From the NCBI GenBank assembly GCA_018004935.1, contig JAGNBF010000067.1, positions 1-37,269 on the forward strand: a stretch of 37,269 nucleotides of DNA, read 5' to 3'. This document shows, in pieces, positions 33,463-37,269 of this stretch. The notes under the pieces were generated by a model. The model ran no database searches. It had not been told where the DNA came from and saw only the letters and a list, made by a program, of their open reading frames with translations. The translations under genes were made by a program, and so were the position numbers. This stretch comes from Chloroflexota bacterium. GTDB taxonomy: Bacteria > Chloroflexota > Anaerolineae > Promineifilales > Promineifilaceae. Each line of letters starts with the position of its first letter. The first letter of the stretch is position 1.

Positions 33463-34485
33463 ATGACTCCTTCCGATCTTGCCTTTCGCTTAAACTGTTT
33501 TCCCCGACTAGCGTATGGGTTATATCCAACGCCGCTGGTGCGACTAGAACGATTGGAACGACAAACAGGGGGTCCCACATTATGGATGAAACGAGATGAC
33601 GGCATAGGCCCGGCCATGGGGGGCAACAAAGGGCGTAAGCTAGAATATCTGATGGCGGAGGTGCTAAACCTGGGGCGGCCCAAGGTGATCACCTTTGGCG
33701 GTCTACAATCGAATCATGCTCGTATGACCGCGGCCGCGTGTTCTGCCCTCGGTTTGTCCGCCCATCTCTTCTTCTTTGCCCCACGTCCCTCTCAACTTGA
33801 AGGAAATCTTCTGTTAGATGAGCTATTGGGGGCCACATTACACTTTATTCCCTTTGGTGGGGAAAGTAGTGGTTCCCTCACTTTAGAGCAAACCACTCGC
33901 CTGGTGCGTTGGATCTCCCGGTTGAGTGTAGGGCGGGGAGCCTATTTCATGCCTGTAGGCGGACATACGCCATTGGGCTGTTTGGGGTATGTCGCGGCCG
34001 CGTTAGAACTACACCAGCAAACACAGATAGCGGGTATTCCACAGGCAAAAACAACAATTATTACTGCCGCCGGGACGGGGGGTACGCTGACCGGGCTAAT
34101 GGCTGGACTAACCCTGCTAAACTCACCGCTACGGGTGTTGGGGTTGGATATTGGTAAGTTGTGGCGGGCTTTCCCCGAAAGTTTAGCCAGGCTCGCGGGC
34201 GATATTTGTCGCTTATTGGGGGAGTATGAGGTGTGGCGCGGCCGCGATGTGCCGCTTATCGAAAGCCGTTATGCCGGGCCAGGGTATAGTCAGTTAGACG
34301 ACCCTACCCGGCAAGCGATTCAGCGGGTTGCGGCCGCGGAAGGTATTTTGTTAGACCCCGTTTACAGTGGTAAGGCGTTTGCCGGTCTCTTAGACCTGAT
34401 CCAACAAGGTTATTTTGCCCCCGACCAACACCTCATCTTTCTGCACACGGGCGGCCTGCCCGGCTTATGGGCCTATCCACCCTAA
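33463..34485 (+). CDS. PLP-dependent D-cysteine desulfhydrase/ACC deaminase family enzyme
   Basis: The 340-residue protein has the full fold-type II pattern: TPLVRLERL, then LWMKRDDGIGPAMGGNKGRK with Lys56 as the likely PLP Schiff-base residue, TFGGLQSNHARMTAAA (the SNH substrate-loop motif), the phosphate-binding loop AAGTGGTLTG, and the C-terminal LDPVYSGKAFAGL and FLHTGGLPGLWAYPP. The family removes sulfide and ammonia from D-cysteine or opens 1-aminocyclopropane-1-carboxylate. The sequence does not separate the two by eye; D-cysteine desulfhydrase is more common. No Shine-Dalgarno is visible, so the message may be leaderless. Four GCGGCCGC sites (33730, 33994, 34238, 34330). It is monocistronic. 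Confidence 0.88.
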   Translation: MTPSDLAFRLNCFPRLAYGLYPTPLVRLERLERQTGGPTLWMKRDDGIGPAMGGNKGRKLEYLMAEVLNLGRPKVITFGGLQSNHARMTAAACSALGLSAHLFFFAPRPSQLEGNLLLDELLGATLHFIPFGGESSGSLTLEQTTRLVRWISRLSVGRGAYFMPVGGHTPLGCLGYVAAALELHQQTQIAGIPQAKTTIITAAGTGGTLTGLMAGLTLLNSPLRVLGLDIGKLWRAFPESLARLAGDICRLLGEYEVWRGRDVPLIESRYAGPGYSQLDDPTRQAIQRVAAAEGILLDPVYSGKAFAGLLDLIQQGYFAPDQHLIFLHTGGLPGLWAYPP

Positions 34486-34514
34486 GTGAACATCTAAAAA
34501 TAACTTCCCGATTT

Positions 34515-34548
34515 AGACCTGACAGGTTTCCGAAAACCTGTCAGGTCT
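34515..34548. terminator. Perfect 15-bp hairpin after the PLP-enzyme gene
   Basis: AGACCTGACAGGTTT and AAACCTGTCAGGTCT with loop CCGA, 30 bases after the stop. It lacks a following T run. The GACCTGACAGGTTTT hairpin is a common dispersed repeat in environmental bacteria, so termination is only one possible role. Confidence 0.6.
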
Positions 34549-34607
34549 GTGCGGAACTTATTTTTGGACGATTACTAAGTAATCATTCGTAATTAACTTA
34601 GCGATTT

Positions 34608-34636
34608 GCTGTGGCCGGTCTCCTGACCGCACCACC
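34608..34636 (-). repeat. Dispersed palindrome GGTCAGGAGACC (reverse copy)
   Basis: GCTGTGGCCGGTCTCCTGAC then CGCACCACC, the reverse complement of the copies at 7209 and 9722. Confidence 0.7.
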
Positions 34637-34657
34637 CCCAACGAACAAGTTATTTAG

Positions 34658-34768
34658 GGATCTTGGGGAATTCAAGAGGTTGACACCAGGGGTACGGGCG
34701 GGCCTTGTGCCTGCCCAGTGTGGGGCAACCACAAGGGTTGCCCGTACCCCACGAAATCCCGAAAACCC
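34658..34768. mobile_element. MITE-like element M1, copy 2, with 8-bp target duplication
   Basis: The 111-bp element is flanked by TTATTTAG at 34650-34657 and 34769-34776, an exact 8-bp duplication. Ends GGATCTTGGGGAATTC and the reverse complement of GAAATCCCGAAAACCC are imperfect inverted repeats like those of copy 1. The core GGGCCTTGTGCCTGCCC and GGCAACCACAAGGGTTGCCC is shared. It inserted 18 bases beyond the stop of the lipoprotein gene. Confidence 0.85.
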
Positions 34769-34786
34769 TTATTTAGTTCTCATTCC

Positions 34787-35920
34787 TTAGCGGCGCAAAC
34801 GAGCATAGGCCCGACCAATGATTTCCGCTCGTAGCTCTACCAATTCTGGGTACTCATAGAAAAAAAGAACCTTCTCCTCAGCAATGGTGTCCCCAGCCGG
34901 TTTGGGTTCCAAAACAAACGACATAAACGATTCAGCGATGTCTTCCGCCGGATTAGTGGCGGCGTAATCGGTCACAAACTCATCTTCGTGGTTCAGATAA
35001 AACTCATCTGACTCAGAGTCACTTTCCAACCATTCATCGTAGATGTCCGTCCAGAATGTATCAAAGAAGACGTTGATGTAAGAATCATTCAGGCTACAAC
35101 CTTCACCAGGAAAATAGTTGGGGCAAGAGGCTTCAGCTTCTTCATACAACGTTTCATCATCCGGCTCGGTGAAAATCTCATTATCAAAAGCGACCTGAGT
35201 TTCGTTGAGTGTAAGGATATGGGCATATTCATGTACCAGGGTGTAAATGAGTTCATCGGCGTTTTGGGCATCTACAATGTCTATACTCAGAACCCAACGG
35301 CTGGGATCGTCCGGGTCGGGTTCCACATAAGCCAGTACTTCATCGGGGCCATCCGTATAGAGGGCAAATTTGGAGATGTAATTACGCTGGTCGGCCGGGA
35401 TAAGGTTGGCGAATAAGACCCAAACTCGTTCGTGCGCGGCCGCGTCGTCTTGGTACGCCCGTAAATCAGCGGTAACGGCCCCTGGTTCTGGGTTGATAAT
35501 TTTGTTCCCCTGAACCTCATAGGTGATGATAGCGGCCTCACTCGTCGTGACACCTTCTTCCTCAACATCTTCGTCGCCAGAGAGATACTCTCCTAATAAA
35601 TCATCCACCAGCGTGTAAAACGCTTCATCAATCGCTTCACACTCATCCCCTTCACACTCATAAATGGGGTAACACATCTCGTCTACCGGATCATATTCTT
35701 CATCCTCATAACAATCTTCCGGGGACATGGTGTAATCTTCGTATTCCTCTTCAGCCACTGCTTCGTCACTGCCGGTGTTATTGTTGTAATCACTGCTATA
35801 GTCATTGCTATATTCATTACCATAATTGTTGTAATAATTGTCACTCTCATTACCACAAGCAAAAACGGCCAACATGGCCAACATAACCAGCGTAAACCAG
35901 AACCATCGTGTTGAGCGCAT
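34787..35920 (-). CDS. HExxH lipoprotein, probable zinc metallopeptidase-like
   Basis: The 377-residue protein has a lipoprotein signal (MRSTRWFWFTLVMLAMLAVF then AC, Cys22), followed by a low-complexity Asn/Tyr/Asp/Ser region (about 24-60) and a very acidic domain. HEYAH at 230-234 is a zinc metallopeptidase motif, and NPAEDIAESF (323-332) supplies a downstream Glu as a likely third ligand, so a gluzincin arrangement is plausible. No named family was recognised. Several Cys pairs (70, 83, 89, 94, 266, 275) may form disulfides. AGGAG eight bases upstream fixes the ATG at 35920. It stands alone. One GCGGCCGC site (35446). Confidence 0.75.
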   Translation of the reverse strand: MRSTRWFWFTLVMLAMLAVFACGNESDNYYNNYGNEYSNDYSSDYNNNTGSDEAVAEEEYEDYTMSPEDCYEDEEYDPVDEMCYPIYECEGDECEAIDEAFYTLVDDLLGEYLSGDEDVEEEGVTTSEAAIITYEVQGNKIINPEPGAVTADLRAYQDDAAAHERVWVLFANLIPADQRNYISKFALYTDGPDEVLAYVEPDPDDPSRWVLSIDIVDAQNADELIYTLVHEYAHILTLNETQVAFDNEIFTEPDDETLYEEAEASCPNYFPGEGCSLNDSYINVFFDTFWTDIYDEWLESDSESDEFYLNHEDEFVTDYAATNPAEDIAESFMSFVLEPKPAGDTIAEEKVLFFYEYPELVELRAEIIGRAYARLRR

Positions 35921-35940
35921 TCAGTATCTCCTAAAAAGTA

Positions 35941-36062
35941 GGGGCTTGGGGATTTCGTGAGGGAACACGAATGGTAAGATCTGGCCTTGTGACTCCTGGT
36001 CAAGGACAATCACAAAGGTTGCCCCTACCATTCGTGTTAAACCCCTAAATTCCCAACGAGCC
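35941..36062. mobile_element. MITE-like element M1, copy 3
   Basis: It begins GGGGCTTGGGGATTTCG and ends with AAATTCCCAACGAGCC, imperfect inverted ends. The core is a diverged CTGGCCTTGTGACTCCTGG...CAATCACAAAGGTTGCCCC. Flanks AAAAAGTA (35933-35940) and AAAAAGGG (36063-36070) match at six of eight bases, consistent with an aged target duplication. It lies just upstream of the lipoprotein ribosome site. Confidence 0.65.
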
Positions 36063-36070
36063 AAAAAGGG

Positions 36071-36364
36071 GTGCTAATTGTCCCTACGCCAGGTTAGTTT
36101 ATCACCAGAGATCCATCCCTCACCTCAGAGGTGAAGAATACGGGCGACGTTTCAGGGGGTGGGTTCCCCCCATGCCCAAAAATCTCGCTGTTTCTCTCTA
36201 CCCACGACTGGGCCAACGGCACAAACAATAACCACCTATCACCGCGATATGACAGGTCACTATTGATTTTGTCTCTTTCCCCATTAAATGACAAGAGGAG
36301 ACAGCAATTCTCAATTTAACCAACAGTTATTGAGTTTTTCCGAAATAAACCAGGCATAAAATGT
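36071..36364. other. Gap without a recognisable gene
   Basis: Frames of 62 and 66 codons exist on opposite strands, but neither has a ribosome site or a recognisable motif. The end (36302-36320) repeats CAGCAATTCTCAATTTA of the left side of the window. Confidence 0.5.
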
Positions 36365-36541
36365 AACCGTTCAGTGCACAGACGATATTAGGCCGTTTGG
36401 GATTGCTTCAGCGGATTTAGAAACTGGAGGATAGAGCGAGAGAGAATTACTCTGGAAAACCCTCTAACTCTAGCTCTCGCTCTAGCTCTGAACTCTAAAC
36501 TCAAATTCTTAATCCGTTGATATAACCCAACTGAACGCTTA
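36365..36541. mobile_element. Inverted-repeat element with GTAASCGTTCAGT ends
   Basis: The left end GTAACCGTTCAGT and right end ACTGAACGCTTAC are inverted 13-mers with one mismatch, about 177 bp apart. The interior contains the CTCTAAC/CTCTAGCTC hexad array (36463-36502) and the GAGCGAGAG...GAATTAC sequence that is the likely empty counterpart of the site at 338-480. Half copies are at 32641 and 32712. Confidence 0.5.
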
Positions 36542-36564
36542 CCACAAAATGGCTACCACGAAAA

Positions 36565-37269
36565 CCCCATTCGTGTCATTTTTCGCGGGCGTCTGCCCGC
36601 GAAAAATGACACAAGAAAAAGTTCCCCGCCTGGGCCGCCCGCGATCCCAGCGGATAGGGGAAAACATTGGGTCGCGGAATGGATCAACGCCTGGCCCCCT
36701 GCGATCCCAGGGGGAGGGGGCAAACCCCATTCGTGTCATTTTTCGCGGGCGTCTGCCCGCGAAAAATGACACAAGAAAAAGTTCCCCGCCTGGGCCGCCC
36801 GCGATCCCAGCGGATAGGGGAGAACATTGGGTCGCGGAATGGATCAACGCCTGGCCCCCTGCGATCCCAGGGGGAGGGGGCAAACCCCATTCGTGTCATT
36901 TTTCGTGGGCGTCTGCCCGCGAAAAATGACACAAGAAAAAGTTCCCCGCCTGGGCCGCCTGCGATCCCAGCGGATAGGGGAGAACATTGGGTCGCGGAAT
37001 GGATCAACGCCTGGGACCCTGCGATCCCAGGGGGAGGGGGCAAACCCCATTCGTGTCATTTTTCGCGGGCGTCTGCCCGCGAAAAATGACACAAGAAAAA
37101 GTTCCCCGCCTGGGCCGCCTGCGATCCCAGCGGATAGGGGAAAACATTGGGTCGCGGAATGGATCAACGCCTGGGACCCTGCGATCCCAGGGGGAGGGGG
37201 CAAACCCCATTCGTGTCATTTTTCGCGGGCGTCTGCCCGCGAAAAATGACACAAGAAAAAGTTCCCCGC
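36565..37269 (-). repeat. 160-bp tandem array of a family-A hairpin unit (4.4 copies, open at window end)
   Basis: Units start at 36565, 36725, 36885, 37045 and 37205 (partial) and differ at only a few positions. Each contains a perfect 17-bp stem TGTCATTTTTCGCGGGC/GCCCGCGAAAAATGACA, then AAAAAGTTCCCCGCC, as in copy 1 at 6600. Long open frames on both strands are by-products of the repeat. The window ends inside the array, so the true copy number is unknown. Confidence 0.95.

Larger units (their letters stand above)
215..35453. repeat. Highly iterated palindrome GCGGCCGC (57 copies, all coding)
   Basis: Start positions read by eye: 215, 1623, 2391, 2850, 5527, 5665, 7092, 8178, 8367, 8479, 8934, 10272, 11509, 11988, 12137, 12301, 12963, 12969, 13111, 13251, 13750, 14416, 15636, 15875, 16812, 16904, 17201, 17694, 18172, 19058, 19934, 20144, 22366, 22453, 22705, 22892, 23421, 23601, 24421, 24460, 25026, 25674, 26175, 26907, 27618, 28111, 28635, 28755, 28959, 31047, 32336, 32552, 33730, 33994, 34238, 34330, 35446. 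Most extend to CGCGGCCGCG. Roughly one copy is expected by chance. All lie in coding sequence or the PhoD pseudogene; none lies in the roughly 6.9 kb of intergenic DNA. They occur in three codon phases, giving Ala-Ala-Ala, Gly-Arg or Arg-Pro. Confidence 0.95.

Noticed and set aside
36094-36319. Possible small genes on either strand near the right end
   Set aside because: Frames of 62-66 codons without ribosome sites or recognisable motifs; a decayed gene cannot be excluded but is not supported.
356-36541. CRISPR array or tRNA genes among the repeats
   Set aside because: Repeats are not regularly spaced with unique spacers, and no cloverleaf-like sequence was recognised.
36539-37252. Overlapping open frames of 114-140 codons on both strands at the right end
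   Set aside because: All are translations of the 160-bp tandem hairpin array; they have no ribosome sites and repeat the same peptide blocks in shifted frames.

Overview
The window looks like a contig fragment from a Chloroflexota bacterium, probably Anaerolineae or a neighbouring class. This is an inference from the paired TIGR03663-like and DUF2298 (TIGR03662-like) membrane proteins, which family knowledge places mainly in Chloroflexi and some archaea, and from the style of the other genes. No 16S rRNA, tRNA, CRISPR array, transposase or phage gene was seen. The left edge begins with a 29-base G run and the right edge stops inside a 160-bp tandem array, so both ends are probably assembly boundaries.

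Layout. 1-276: 5' part of an unknown small protein (minus). 277-1421: repeat-filled intergenic DNA. 1422-2966: MurJ lipid II flippase. 3234-3557: SnoaL/NTF2-like protein. 3699-6506: three-gene ABC-2 exporter operon (ATPase plus two different permeases). 6843-7112: ribosomal protein S20, with promoter, leader hairpin and a bidirectional terminator shared with a convergent OmpR-type regulator (7259-7945). 8142-8881: frameshifted, truncated PhoD-like phosphatase. 8905-9393: small molybdopterin-domain protein. 9884-20679 (minus): tightly packed operon, read in the order GT39-like glycosyltransferase, ECF sigma factor, zinc-finger anti-sigma factor, then two large paralogous GT-C/NHL proteins of the Agl23 type. 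21207-21674: Nudix hydrolase. 21849-29455 (minus): two overlapping genes, a 1658-aa glycosyltransferase-DUF2298 fusion and a stand-alone DUF2298 protein. 30376-32610: exported beta-propeller protein with a C-terminal CXXCH haem motif, HzsA-like. 33463-34485: PLP enzyme of the D-cysteine desulfhydrase/ACC deaminase family. 34787-35920: HExxH lipoprotein. 35921-37269: repeats.

How it fits together. About 20 kb is given to polytopic GT-C glycosyltransferase-type proteins, and MurJ lies near by. The theme is cell-envelope glycan or glycoprotein assembly using lipid-linked donors. The sigma/anti-sigma pair inside the first glycosyltransferase operon suggests envelope-stress or autoregulated control. 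The anti-sigma factor and one NHL protein carry exported Pro/Thr/Ser/Ala-rich tails that could be glycan acceptors.

The strongest unexplained signal is at DNA level. The palindrome GCGGCCGC, usually extended to CGCGGCCGCG, occurs 57 times by my count where roughly one is expected. Every copy is inside a coding region or the PhoD pseudogene, in all three codon phases. It behaves like the cyanobacterial HIP1 element but with a different sequence. The intergenic regions are instead mosaics of small inverted-repeat elements (some with 8-bp target duplications and recognisable empty sites), heptanucleotide arrays, and hairpins whose arms differ between copies but stay paired.
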